Notes under the pieces: generated by a model
The model's input: the letters and a program-made list of their open reading frames with translations, nothing else
What the model was told of the DNA's origin: nothing
Databases searched by the model: none
In this document: in pieces, positions 35,765 through 44,730 of the stretch
Layout of the letters: every line of letters starts with the position of its first letter
Position numbering within the stretch: the first letter of the stretch is position 1
Made by a program: the position numbers and the translations under genes
DNA from: Paractinoplanes polyasparticus
Lineage (GTDB): Bacteria > Actinomycetota > Actinomycetes > Mycobacteriales > Micromonosporaceae
DNA length: 64,000 nucleotides
Assembly (NCBI RefSeq): GCF_019710575.1
Contig: NZ_JAHWFK010000003.1
Span: 62,001-126,000 of the forward strand
Direction: 5' to 3'

Positions 35765-36646
35765 TCAAGGAGTGAGGACTGCGATGGCCGACTCGTGCAG
35801 GCTGCCCATCCAGATGCGGCCGTCGTACTCCCGGACGCCGGTGACCATGTGGAAGTGGAGACTGTCGGCGGTGAGGTCGTGGACCAGGCGGCCGTTGTCG
35901 TCGTACGCCTGAACGCGGACCGTCCGCTTCGGGGCCGGCTGCAGCGCCTCAGGGATCCTGGTGATCTGCCGGCGGATCCATACGGGCCCGCGCTGGATGC
36001 GTTCCACCATCGGGTCCGTCGGGCTGGCGATCGACGCCCAGATCAGTCCGTCGCTGCCGCGAGCGATGTTGTCGGGGTAGCCCGGAAGGTTCTCGACCAG
36101 AAAGTCGTCGCGGCCGGTCAGCCAATGGCGGGCGATGGCGCGTGTTGCCGTCTCGGCCACCGCGACGAAGGACTCGTCGCTTGCCAGAGCTACGCCGTTG
36201 GCGAAGGCCAGCCCGTCGCGCAGGACGGTGACGGCGCCGTCCGGGGTGCGACGGAGCAGGCGGCCGGTTCGTGTCACCTCGACCATCTCCGCCTTCCACT
36301 CGTCGATCGGATGGACGGTGGAGGAATCCGAGAAGTAGATCGTGCCGTCGGCGGCCACTGCGGCGTTGTTGCAGAAGCGCATGCCACCGGCCAGGTCCTC
36401 GATCGTGCCGCTGGACGGCTCCACGGCCAGCAGGCCGCGGCGGGCGTCGCAGACCAGTAGACGGCCGTCGGACAGGAGTTCGATGCCCAGTGGCCGGCCG
36501 CCCGTGTCGGCGACGGCGACGGCGCTCCCGTCGGGAGTGACCCGATGGATGACACCATCCTCCGTGCCCGTAAAGACGACACCGCCGGGAGCCACGACGA
36601 CGTCCTCGGCGCCATGGCCTGGCACCGCGATCACCTTGAAGTTCAT
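35765..36646 (-). CDS. SMP-30/strictosidine-synthase-like beta-propeller
   Basis: 293 residues from ATG 36646 (MNFKVIAVPGHGAEDVVV). Blades DGVIHRVTPDG, LVCDARRGLLAVEP, MRFCNNAAVAADGTIYFSDS, LAFANGVALASDESFVAVAE and HMVTGVREYDGRIWMGSL are typical of the strictosidine synthase-like branch, whose bacterial members hydrolyse lactones or esters. There is no signal peptide if this start is right. Divergent from the EXPERA-P450 operon with 162 bases between; it may act on the same compound class. Confidence 0.8.
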   Translation of the reverse strand: MNFKVIAVPGHGAEDVVVAPGGVVFTGTEDGVIHRVTPDGSAVAVADTGGRPLGIELLSDGRLLVCDARRGLLAVEPSSGTIEDLAGGMRFCNNAAVAADGTIYFSDSSTVHPIDEWKAEMVEVTRTGRLLRRTPDGAVTVLRDGLAFANGVALASDESFVAVAETATRAIARHWLTGRDDFLVENLPGYPDNIARGSDGLIWASIASPTDPMVERIQRGPVWIRRQITRIPEALQPAPKRTVRVQAYDDNGRLVHDLTADSLHFHMVTGVREYDGRIWMGSLHESAIAVLTP

Positions 36647-36808
36647 GGCGTCGACTATTCGCCTGCGGGTGGGCCGCATCAAGTGTCCGCGGGAGCCGGC
36701 CGCAACGTGCTGGACGTGGCGGTCCACTGCGCACGCTGCCCCGGCTCGGTAGCCGGCCGACGGCTGGGCGGTGGACCTGCCGGTCAAAGATGCCTAAGAT
36801 CCACCGAG

Positions 36809-37324
36809 ATGGATTCCTCACCTCCGGTACCTCCGCTGCCGTTGCGTAAACGGCCCGTCGATCTGCTGTTCGTGGTTTTCTTCGTGTTCAACGCGGCCGT
36901 CGTCACCTACACGATCGATATCGAGCAGCTGGTCATCGACGATCCGGAGCGATTCAGCTATCCCGTCTGGCCACCGCCGGCCGTCGTCGACTTCATCCAC
37001 TGGTACGGGCGGTCGTTCGACCCGTTGCTGATGGCCCGGCCGGCGTTCTGGCAGATGACCATCTGGATCGACGTCCTGCTCTTCGGCCCGTTCTATCTGG
37101 CCGCCGTCTACGCGTTCGTCCGGTCGCGGTCCTGGATCCGGGTGCCGGCCCTGGTCTGGTCCGGCATGATGGCGTCCAATGTGCTTATCATCCTGATGGA
37201 GCAGCGGTTCGGGGTCTCCGCCAGCCCGCACTTCGGTGTCGTGCTCGGCGCCTACCTGCCGTGGCTGCTCGGTGCGATCGCGATGTTCCTGCGGATGCGA
37301 AGAGCCGAGGCGTTCCCTCGATGA
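36809..37324 (+). CDS. EXPERA-domain (emopamil-binding-like) membrane protein
   Basis: 171 residues with four membrane helices: VDLLFVVFFVFNAAVVTYTI, WQMTIWIDVLLFGPFYLAAV, VPALVWSGMMASNVLIILME, VVLGAYLPWLLGAIAMFLRM. The polar residues DIEQ, HWYGRSFDPLL and EQRFG match the EXPERA fold of sterol isomerase EBP and TMEM97. Eukaryotic members isomerise or bind sterols; bacterial members are barely studied. Next gene overlaps by ATGA, and a P450 follows, which hints at a sterol- or terpenoid-like substrate (inference). Confidence 0.72.
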   Translation: MDSSPPVPPLPLRKRPVDLLFVVFFVFNAAVVTYTIDIEQLVIDDPERFSYPVWPPPAVVDFIHWYGRSFDPLLMARPAFWQMTIWIDVLLFGPFYLAAVYAFVRSRSWIRVPALVWSGMMASNVLIILMEQRFGVSASPHFGVVLGAYLPWLLGAIAMFLRMRRAEAFPR

Positions 37325-37755
37325 TCGATGCCGGCGTGCTGCGCGAGACCCTGCCGGGGCAATGGCGGGTGCTGGCGACGACGTTCCCGATGTGGTTGAC
37401 CGGGCGACGGCTCCACCCCTGTTTCACGTACGGCCTGCTGCCCGGCTCGCCGCTCGTCCTCAGCGACGAGGTCAGCTACCGGACCAGGGCGGGCGCCACC
37501 CGGCGAATCACCGGGGTGGACCGCTTCGACTCTGCGTCGGGCCGGTTCACGTGGCGCGGCAAGGGGCCGCTCAGCCTGCTGTCGAGCCGGTGGCGGGTGA
37601 CCCATCTGAGCGACGACCGGGAGCTGGTCGTCCTCTCCTTCGACCGTTCCCTGGTCACTCCGGCCGGCACGGACGTGATCGGCCGCGGCACAGGGCAGCG
37701 ACCGGACGCCCAGGACCGCATCCCGCTGGACGACACACTGCACTGGCTCCGCTGA
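37321..37755 (+). CDS. small beta-rich protein between EXPERA and P450 genes
   Basis: 144 residues, ATG 37321 overlapping the EXPERA stop. Alternating strands (VSYRTRAGATRRITGVDRFD, GRFTWRGKGPLSLLSSRWRV, RELVVLSFDRSLVTPAGTDV) suggest a lipocalin-like beta-barrel that could carry a hydrophobic ligand; there is no signal peptide. I do not recognise a named family. Its place in an operon with a P450 supports a lipid or terpenoid carrier or enzyme role. Confidence 0.6.
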   Translation: MIDAGVLRETLPGQWRVLATTFPMWLTGRRLHPCFTYGLLPGSPLVLSDEVSYRTRAGATRRITGVDRFDSASGRFTWRGKGPLSLLSSRWRVTHLSDDRELVVLSFDRSLVTPAGTDVIGRGTGQRPDAQDRIPLDDTLHWLR

Positions 37756-37778
37756 CCCCCGACGTAAGGAGTCCCGGC

Positions 37779-39092
37779 ATGGCCGTCGACCAACTCGCGC
37801 CGCCGCCCGCGGTGCCCGGAATCCCGCTGCTGGGCAACGCGCTGCCGATGATGGGCGACGTCCAGGGTTTCCTCGTGGACACGTACCGCCGGATGGGCCC
37901 GGTCTTCCAGGTCCGCGCCCTGAACCAGTCGTTCGTCATCATGGCCGGCGAGAGCGCCAACCGATTCCTGATCGAGCACGGCGAGGCCGTTTTCACCAGC
38001 GAGGAGAGCTTCGGCGGGCTGAATCAGCAGTTCAACATGCGGGTGCACGTGCTTCGCGGGCGCCCGCACCGTCACCTGCGCAAGCAACTGGCGGCCGGTG
38101 TGTCCCGGGACCTGCTCGCCGCACGCTGGGACGACGTCATGGCCGTCACCGACCGCACCCTGCGGTCGTGGGAGGGCGAACCCGCCCTGCCGGTGGTCGA
38201 CCGATTCCAGCGGCTCGCCGCCGATCAGCTGTCGATCGCGTTCACCGGGGCGAGCTCGGCGGCCCGGTTCGAGCAGCTTCGGTCGGCGTTCGAGCTGGTC
38301 CTGGACGCCACCATCACCGGCAAATGGCCGCGTGCGGTCCTGCTCTGGCCGGCCCACCGGCGCGCCCGGGCCGAGATCCTGACCTTCGCCCGGGAGGCGC
38401 TGGAGCAGCGTGCCCAGCATCCCACCGGGGGACCGGCCGACCTGCTCGACCGGGCGCTCGCCGCGACGGACGAGAACGGGCAGCCGTACCCGCCGGAGGT
38501 GCGGGCGGGCATGGCGTTGCAGGGCTACTTCGCCGGCATCAACACTGTCGCCTATCTCTACAGCTTCATGCTGTACGCGCTGCTGCGGCACCCCGAGGTG
38601 CTGGACCGCGTACGCGCTGAGGTCGACGCGGGCGGACCCCTCACCTTCGAGCGACTGCGTGACATGCCGGCGCTGCACGGACTGGTGCTCGAGACGTTGC
38701 GCGTCTACCCGCCGGCGCCGGGCTCCGCACGTACGGTGACAAAGACCTTCGACTTCGAGGGTTTCCGCATCGAGCAGGGCCGCCGGGTCATCGTGGCCGC
38801 GTCGGTGCCGCACCTGCTACCGGAGCACTTCCCCGCGCCCGAGCGGTTCGACATCGACCGTGATTTCGCGGCGGCGCGCAAGGCCTCGGTGTACGCGCCG
38901 TTCTCGGTGGGCGGCCACACCTGCCTCGGCGCCGGCATGACCGAGGTCCTCGCGGTCGCGACCGTGGCGACGCTGGTCCGCCGCCTGACGGTCAAGCTGC
39001 CGCGCCCCGAACAGCCGCTGCGGATCACCGCGACACCGGGCCCCAACCCGGGCAAGCGCTTCAAGGTCGCGGTGTCATCCCGAGAGCAGTGA
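37779..39092 (+). CDS. cytochrome P450
   Basis: 437 residues, ATG 37779 after AAGGA. The start PPPAVPGIPLLGNALPMMGD is the Pro-rich hinge. The I-helix region GYFAGINTVAYLYSFML lacks the usual acid-Thr pair (AGxDT replaced by AGINT). K-helix ETLRVYPPAPG; heme loop FSVGGHTCLGAGM with Cys382 as heme ligand. Sequence is nearer the CYP51/CYP120-like soluble group than the common CYP105 actinomycete type. It inserts oxygen into an unknown, probably hydrophobic substrate and needs ferredoxin partners from elsewhere. Last gene of the operon. Confidence 0.88.
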   Translation: MAVDQLAPPPAVPGIPLLGNALPMMGDVQGFLVDTYRRMGPVFQVRALNQSFVIMAGESANRFLIEHGEAVFTSEESFGGLNQQFNMRVHVLRGRPHRHLRKQLAAGVSRDLLAARWDDVMAVTDRTLRSWEGEPALPVVDRFQRLAADQLSIAFTGASSAARFEQLRSAFELVLDATITGKWPRAVLLWPAHRRARAEILTFAREALEQRAQHPTGGPADLLDRALAATDENGQPYPPEVRAGMALQGYFAGINTVAYLYSFMLYALLRHPEVLDRVRAEVDAGGPLTFERLRDMPALHGLVLETLRVYPPAPGSARTVTKTFDFEGFRIEQGRRVIVAASVPHLLPEHFPAPERFDIDRDFAAARKASVYAPFSVGGHTCLGAGMTEVLAVATVATLVRRLTVKLPRPEQPLRITATPGPNPGKRFKVAVSSREQ

Positions 39093-39106
39093 CCCGACTA
39101 CGCTGT

Positions 39107-40069
39107 TCAGCTCGAGCTGCGCACCGTCAGCCTGGTCGGGAGGCGGGCGGGCGGCGGCAGCGCGGGATCCAGGAGGTGTTCGACCGCGGACGCCGCCTCG
39201 TCCTCGACCGGCATGTAGACCGAGGACAGGTCGGCCGCCTCGGCCAGGGCGCTGCCGTCGAAGCCGACCACGGCGACGTCGTCGGCCACCCGGCGACCCG
39301 CCTCGCGGAGTGCTTGCAACACACCCATGGCTGTGACGTCGCACGAGGCGAAGACGGCGTCGAGTCGCGGATCGCGGGCCAGCAGTTCCTTGGCGGCCGC
39401 ATAGGCCCGGGCGCGGGTGAAGTCGCCGTCGGCGGCGTTGACCGCCTGGCCCGCGGCGGCCATCACGCGCAGGAAACCGGCCTTCCGTTCCTGGGCGCAC
39501 GGCGTGGACGGGCCGAAAACCGCTCCGATCCGGCGGCGACCGCTGGTTACCAAGTGGGCCGCTGCCTGGTGCCCGCCGCCGTCGTTGTCGGGCGCGACGA
39601 AGGTGACACCCGGCGCGGAACGGCCCAGGGCAACCGTGCGGCCCCGGCGGGCGTAGGCGATGCCGGCGTCACCCGGCACATTGATCAGCAACCGTCCGAA
39701 CGGCGGATCGGCGTCGTCCACCGGCAGCGTGGCGACCCGGCGGACCTCGAGCGAGATGTCCCGGTCGCCCAGGGCCCGCATCGCGCCCGTCAGCACCCGA
39801 CCGTAGAACGGCTTGGCGCTCATCGCGTCAGGATCGGGGTCGACGATCAGAACCTCGACGCGTTCCCGCCGGCCCGCGCCGGCCCGGCCGGTGGCGAGCG
39901 CCCGCGCCACCGCGTGCGGCTCGAACCCGAGTTCCGCGGCCACCTCACGAACGCGTTGCCGGACAGCCTCGGACGCGCCGTAGGCCCCGTTCATGGCTCG
40001 CGACGCGGCCGCCCGCGACACTCCGGCCGCCCGGGCGACGTCGGCAAGCGTGGGGCGCTGATCCGTCAT
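39107..40069 (-). CDS. LacI-family regulator
   Basis: 320 residues: N-terminal HTH LADVARAAGVSRAAASRAMN with hinge helix ELGFEPHAVARALATGR, then a periplasmic-binding-like effector domain (LVTSGRRRIGAVFGPSTPCA, DAVFASCDVTAMGVLQALRE, VGFDGSALAEAADLSSVYMP). It probably controls a sugar gene, none of which is adjacent; it is convergent with the P450. Intergenic 40070-40298 holds no gene I can support. Confidence 0.87.
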   Translation of the reverse strand: MTDQRPTLADVARAAGVSRAAASRAMNGAYGASEAVRQRVREVAAELGFEPHAVARALATGRAGAGRRERVEVLIVDPDPDAMSAKPFYGRVLTGAMRALGDRDISLEVRRVATLPVDDADPPFGRLLINVPGDAGIAYARRGRTVALGRSAPGVTFVAPDNDGGGHQAAAHLVTSGRRRIGAVFGPSTPCAQERKAGFLRVMAAAGQAVNAADGDFTRARAYAAAKELLARDPRLDAVFASCDVTAMGVLQALREAGRRVADDVAVVGFDGSALAEAADLSSVYMPVEDEAASAVEHLLDPALPPPARLPTRLTVRSSS

Positions 40070-40298
40070 GGTGCGACGATAGCCGAGGCCGGACGGGGTT
40101 GAGCATGCGTCGTGATCGAATTGCTGGACGACCCGTGCCGACGCCCTGGACCGGCTCGACTCGGACGTCCATCACCAGGGCGGGGCCGTGTATTCGGCGG
40201 CCGTCCCGGTGATACCCGTTCTGGTCCGCTTCGCGCTGGAGCCGACGGTCCCGGGCCGGGCCGGAGGGCTCCGGCCCGGACTGGCGCGAGCATCCGGC

Positions 40299-41615
40299 TC
40301 AGACGCGTGTGGCGGCCGGGCGGAGGTAGACGACCCAGGTGACCAGGACGCAGAGGGCGTAGAAGGCGATGAACCCCAGGTACGCCGCGTCCGCCTCCTT
40401 GGTGGTCAGGAACGACTGGCGGAAGGCCAGGTTGACCAGCACTCCCCCGAAGGCGCCGATCGCGCCGGCGATGCCGATGACCGCGCCGGAGAGGCGGCGG
40501 GCCTCGTGGTGGTCGTGCGGGTGCTGGCGCTTGAAGATGGCCGGGATCATCTTGTACGTCGAGCCGTTGCCCACGCCGCTGAAGACGAACAGGGCGATGA
40601 AGCCGACGATGTACAGCGGCAGCGAGCGCAGCTGGGCTGCCAGCAACACGATCGACGCGCCGACCGCCATCGCGATGAAGTTGTAGAACGTGACCTTCGC
40701 TCCGCCCAGGCGGTCGGCCAGGGCGCCGCCGACGGGACGGATCAGCGAGCCGAGCAGCGGACCCAGGAACGTCAGGTAGGCGGCCTTGACCGGGGTGCTG
40801 AACACGTCGGCGAACTGCACCTGCAACACCTGGCCGAAGGCGAACCCGAAGCCGATGAACGAGCCGAACGTGCCGATGTAGAGCAGCGACATCACCCAGG
40901 TGTGCGGCTCGCGGACGGCGTCGCGCATGCCGCGCTTCTCGTTGCGGGCCTGCGAGAGGTTGTCCATGTAGAGGGCCGAGCCCAGCGCGGCCAGCACGAT
41001 CAGCGGGATGTAGATGCCGGCCACCAGCCCCGGATTGCCCGCGCCGAAGACGGCCAGCACGAACAGGCCCACCAGTTGCACGGCCGCGACGCCCAGGTTG
41101 CCGCCGCCCGCGTTGATGCCGAGCGCCCACCCCTTGAGCCGGTCCGGGTAGTACGCGTTGATGTTCGTCATCGACGACGCGAAGTTGCCGCCGCCGACGC
41201 CGGCCACGGCCGCGATGATCAGCAGCGTCGAGAAGTCGACGCCGGGGCGGATGAGGAACGCCGCGAGCAACGACGGGATGAGCAGCAGGGCGGCGCTGAA
41301 CACCGTCCAGTTGCGGCCGCCGAAACGGGCCACGGCGAAGCTGTACGGGATCCGCAGCGCCGCCCCGACCAGCGTCGGCACGGCGGTCAGCAGGAACTTG
41401 CCGGCCGGGTCGATCCCGTACTCGGGCCCGAGGAACAGCACGAGCACCGACCACAGTGACCAGACCGAGAAGCCGATGTGCTCCGACGTGATCGAGAAGA
41501 TGAGGTTGCGCCGGGCGATCGGGGCGCCGGTGGTGTCCCAGAACTCGCGGTCCTCGGGACGCCAGTCGTCGATCCACTGACCCTTCAAAGAGGGCGCGGG
41601 CAAAGTAGCAGTCAT
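40299..41615 (-). CDS. narK: nitrate/nitrite transporter (NarK type, MFS)
   Basis: 438 residues, twelve membrane helices. RRNLIFSITSEHIGFSVWSL in TM1, the nitrate signature AGVGGGNFASSMTNINAYYP in TM5, and GAIGAFGGVLVNLAF in TM11. Conserved Arg in TM2 region (LRIPYSFAVARFGGRNW). It imports nitrate or exports nitrite. ATG 41615 overlaps the nirD stop (ATGA), so it is the last gene of the nitrate operon. Confidence 0.9.
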   Translation of the reverse strand: MTATLPAPSLKGQWIDDWRPEDREFWDTTGAPIARRNLIFSITSEHIGFSVWSLWSVLVLFLGPEYGIDPAGKFLLTAVPTLVGAALRIPYSFAVARFGGRNWTVFSAALLLIPSLLAAFLIRPGVDFSTLLIIAAVAGVGGGNFASSMTNINAYYPDRLKGWALGINAGGGNLGVAAVQLVGLFVLAVFGAGNPGLVAGIYIPLIVLAALGSALYMDNLSQARNEKRGMRDAVREPHTWVMSLLYIGTFGSFIGFGFAFGQVLQVQFADVFSTPVKAAYLTFLGPLLGSLIRPVGGALADRLGGAKVTFYNFIAMAVGASIVLLAAQLRSLPLYIVGFIALFVFSGVGNGSTYKMIPAIFKRQHPHDHHEARRLSGAVIGIAGAIGAFGGVLVNLAFRQSFLTTKEADAAYLGFIAFYALCVLVTWVVYLRPAATRV

Positions 41616-41914
41616 GAGAGCTCCCCCAGCAGGATCTTGTCGTTGTCGATGTGCACGTCGTAGACCGCGAGATCGGGCTGGCCGCTCAGGGAACAGCCGG
41701 TCGTCAGGTCCCAGGCGTTCAGGTGCAGCGGGCACAGCACCTGCTTGAGGTCGATCTGCCCGTCGGCCAGCGGGCCGCCCTTGTGCGGGCAGACGGCCTG
41801 AGTGGCACGCACCGATCCGTCGCGCAGCCGGAAGACGGCGACCATCTCCCCGTCGACGGCGAAGGTGCGCCCTTCGCCGAGCGGGATCTCGTCGAGAAAC
41901 CCGATGGCCCTCAT
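41612..41914 (-). CDS. nirD: nitrite reductase small subunit
   Basis: 100 residues, a Rieske-type [2Fe-2S] domain: CPHKGGPLADG and CPLHLNAWDL give the Cys-His pairs. ATG 41914 overlaps the nirB stop (ATGA); a longer frame upstream is part of nirB. Partner of NirB in NADH-dependent nitrite reduction to ammonium. Confidence 0.9.
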   Translation of the reverse strand: MRAIGFLDEIPLGEGRTFAVDGEMVAVFRLRDGSVRATQAVCPHKGGPLADGQIDLKQVLCPLHLNAWDLTTGCSLSGQPDLAVYDVHIDNDKILLGELS

Positions 41915-44367
41915 GCGCGCACCGGAACCTGAGGCAGCACCGTCAGAGGCAGCGACGTGCGGAACTGGCCCGGTGTCGCCGGATCGTCGCGGTCCTTCCA
42001 CGGGTCGCGGTAGGCGGCGACCGACGCGGCCATCGCCGCGTCCAGCTCCGCGGCGATCCCGTCGGCGTCGTCGACCACGATCTCGCGGACACGCTCGATG
42101 CCGATGCGCGGCACGAACGCGTACGTCCGCTCCAGCCAGTTCGCGTTCTCGCGGTAGTACTGCAGGAACCGCCCGGTCAGCGTGATGACTTCCTCGGCCG
42201 TGCCGACCGTCGTGAGCAGATCACCCTTGCGGACGTGGGCGCCGGCCGCGCCGCCCACGTAGATCTCCCATTTCCCGCCGTCGATGGCGACGACCCCGAG
42301 GTCCTTCACGTACGCCTCGGCGCAGTTCCGGGGGCAGCCGGTGACCGCGAGTTTCATCTTGCCCGGCCCCTCGATGCCCTGGTACCGCTCCTCCAACGCG
42401 ATGCCGAGGGCGGTCGAGTCGCCCACGCCGAACCGGCAGAAGTCGGAGCCCACGCACGTCTTCACGGTCCGGAAACTCTTCCCGTACGCGTAACCGGATG
42501 GCATATCCAGATCGGCCCACACCTGGGGCAGCTTCTCCTTCGGTACGCCGAGAAGGTCGATCCGCTGCCCACCGGTGAGCTTGACCATCGGCACGCCGTG
42601 CTTCTCGGCCACCTCGGCGATGCGCCGCAGCTGGGCCGGAGTGGTGACGCCGCCCTTCATCTGCGGCACGACCGAGAATGTGCCGTCGCGCTGGATGTTG
42701 GCGTGCACCCGGTCGTTGATGAACCGGGCGTCGCGCTCGTCGACGTACTCCCCGCCCCACATCATCTTGAGCAGCGAGGCCAGGCCCATCTTGCTTTTCG
42801 CGTCCTCCTCACCGCCGAGCGTGGCGAACACCGCCGACACGGACTTCAGCGAGTGCACGCGGATCGCGTTCATCAGCTCCGGCTTGGGCATCGGAATGCC
42901 CGGCACGTAGTACGAGGCGGCCGGGTCCTCCTCGACCTCGCCGCCCGCGGCCCACTCGACGATCCGTTGCACGAGCGGCTTGCAGGTGCCGCAGCCCTTG
43001 CCGGCACGCGTCTTGTCCATGACACCGGTGACCGTCTTGCAGCCGGACTGGACCGTCGAGCAGATCGCCCCCTTGCTGACGCCGTTGCAGTTGCAGACCT
43101 GCTCGTCGTCGGCCATCTCCTCGACCTTGACCTCGCCGGCCGGGCCGCCCAGGTCGAACATCAGCTCGGCCCGTTCCTCGGGCAGCGCCAGCCCACGGTC
43201 GAAGGCCTGCATGAGGAAGGCGACCTTCTTGACGTCGCCGACCATGGTGGCTCCCACGAGGCGTCCGTCGCGGATGATGACGTTCTTGTAGATGCCCTTG
43301 CGCGGCTCGGTGAACGTGAGCGACTCGTCGTCGTCGCGCTCCGGCCCCTTGAGGCCCATGGCCGCCACGTCGACGCCGGCCACCTTGAGCTTGGTGGCCA
43401 CCTGCGAGCCGTGGTACTCGGCGAACGGGTTGACGCCGGTGAGGTGGTCGGCGAGCACCTTCGCCTGGTCCCACAGCGGCGCCACGAGGCCGTAGACCTC
43501 GCCGCGGTGCTGGGCGCACTCGCCCACCGCGTAGATGTCGTCCTCGTCCTGGCAGCGCATCTGGTCGTCGACGACGATGCCGCGTCCGACGGGCAGGCCA
43601 CTGGCCGCGGCCATCTCGGCGTTGGCCCGGATGCCGGCCGCCACCACCACGACGTCGCACGGGATGACCCGGCCGTCGCCCAGTTTCACGCCGGTCACCG
43701 CGTGCTTGCCGAGGATCTCGGTGGTCTGGCCGTTGACGACGACCTCGATGCCCAGTCGCGATTCGATCGAGGACTTGAGCGTCTCGCCGGCGACCTCGTT
43801 CAGCTGGGCGTTCATGAGGTGGCCGGCGGCGTGCACCAGGGTCACGTGCGGCAGGTGGTTCTGCAGGCCACGCGCGGCCTCCAGGCCCAGCAGGCCGCCG
43901 CCGATGACCACGGCGCGCTGGTGCTCCTTGGCGTACCGGATCATCGACCGTGTGTCGTCGAGCGTGCGGAACGCGAAGACCCCTTGGTGGTAACCGCGTC
44001 CGGGCCGGTGGATGCCGGGGATCGGCGGCACGAAGGCCCGGCTGCCGGTGGCGATGATGAGCTTGTCGTACGGGGTCTCGGTGCCGTCCTCGGCATAGAC
44101 CCGCTTGGCGAAACGGTCGATGCGCTCGATGCGGGTGCCCGTGTGCAGGGTGATGCCGTTGTCGGCGTACCAGGAAAGGTCGTTCAGGAAGATGCCGGAC
44201 TCGTCCTCGACGCCCGCGAGGACGTTGGACAGCATGATGCGGTTGTAGTTGCCGTACGGCTCGTCGCCGAACATCGTGATGTCGAAGTCGCCGCCACGGG
44301 CCAGGATCTCCTCGACCGTGCGGGCGCCGGCCATGCCGTTGCCGATGACCACGAGACGTGTGCGCAT
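41911..44367 (-). CDS. nirB: NADH-dependent nitrite reductase large subunit
   Basis: 818 residues. FAD/NAD domain (LVVIGNGMAGARTVEEILAR, VIGGGLLGLEAARGLQ), a BFD-type [2Fe-2S] domain (CNCNGVSKGAI with GCGTCKPLV), a ferredoxin-like half (LRRIAEVAEKHGVPMVKLTG), then the 4Fe-4S/siroheme site KTCVGSDFCRFG and GCPRNCAEAYVKD. Reduces nitrite to ammonium with six electrons from NADH. Start ATG 44367 touches the stop of the small upstream gene (TGATG), so it is coupled. Confidence 0.94.
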   Translation of the reverse strand: MRTRLVVIGNGMAGARTVEEILARGGDFDITMFGDEPYGNYNRIMLSNVLAGVEDESGIFLNDLSWYADNGITLHTGTRIERIDRFAKRVYAEDGTETPYDKLIIATGSRAFVPPIPGIHRPGRGYHQGVFAFRTLDDTRSMIRYAKEHQRAVVIGGGLLGLEAARGLQNHLPHVTLVHAAGHLMNAQLNEVAGETLKSSIESRLGIEVVVNGQTTEILGKHAVTGVKLGDGRVIPCDVVVVAAGIRANAEMAAASGLPVGRGIVVDDQMRCQDEDDIYAVGECAQHRGEVYGLVAPLWDQAKVLADHLTGVNPFAEYHGSQVATKLKVAGVDVAAMGLKGPERDDDESLTFTEPRKGIYKNVIIRDGRLVGATMVGDVKKVAFLMQAFDRGLALPEERAELMFDLGGPAGEVKVEEMADDEQVCNCNGVSKGAICSTVQSGCKTVTGVMDKTRAGKGCGTCKPLVQRIVEWAAGGEVEEDPAASYYVPGIPMPKPELMNAIRVHSLKSVSAVFATLGGEEDAKSKMGLASLLKMMWGGEYVDERDARFINDRVHANIQRDGTFSVVPQMKGGVTTPAQLRRIAEVAEKHGVPMVKLTGGQRIDLLGVPKEKLPQVWADLDMPSGYAYGKSFRTVKTCVGSDFCRFGVGDSTALGIALEERYQGIEGPGKMKLAVTGCPRNCAEAYVKDLGVVAIDGGKWEIYVGGAAGAHVRKGDLLTTVGTAEEVITLTGRFLQYYRENANWLERTYAFVPRIGIERVREIVVDDADGIAAELDAAMAASVAAYRDPWKDRDDPATPGQFRTSLPLTVLPQVPVRA

Positions 44368-44714
44368 CAGATCTCCACCAGCCCGAGGTCGACGACCACG
44401 GTGCCGGAGACACCGGCCGGCGCGGCCAGCCACAGCTCCACCGCGGTTCCGGCGACCAGGTCCTCGACCACGCGCAGCGGCACGTGGACGTCGCCTTTGG
44501 CCCCGATCGGGAAGTACCGCATCGGGCTGCCGTCCCGCATCAGCACGACACTGACGAGTTCGGCGGCTGCGTTGCCGCCCCGGAAATAGACGGCCTGCGC
44601 GGTGATGCCGCCGGGCACCACATAGGACAGCGCGGGGTCGATCGGGGCGGGCCGGTCGAGACCTTTACCCTCGAACGAATAGACGCCTTGCAGGAATCGT
44701 GGGGTGGAGTGCAC
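44367..44714 (-). CDS. small nitrate-reductase-associated protein
   Basis: 115 residues from GTG 44714 (MHSTPRFLQGVYSFEGKGLD). Beta-rich: LSYVVPGGITAQAVYFRGGN, RYFPIGAKGDVHVPLRVVED, GTVVVDLGLVE. Short proteins like this sit between nitrate and nitrite reductase genes in actinomycetes and are often labelled molybdopterin oxidoreductase, although no cofactor motif is present. A chaperone or stabilising subunit is the likely role. 16 bases after the nitrate reductase stop. Confidence 0.7.
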   Translation of the reverse strand: MHSTPRFLQGVYSFEGKGLDRPAPIDPALSYVVPGGITAQAVYFRGGNAAAELVSVVLMRDGSPMRYFPIGAKGDVHVPLRVVEDLVAGTAVELWLAAPAGVSGTVVVDLGLVEI

Positions 44715-44730
44715 CGCTGATCGGTTCCTC

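Noticed and set aside
42235-44589. 784-residue plus-strand open frame opposite nirB
   Set aside because: Shadow of nirB; His/Arg/Asp-rich with no motif.
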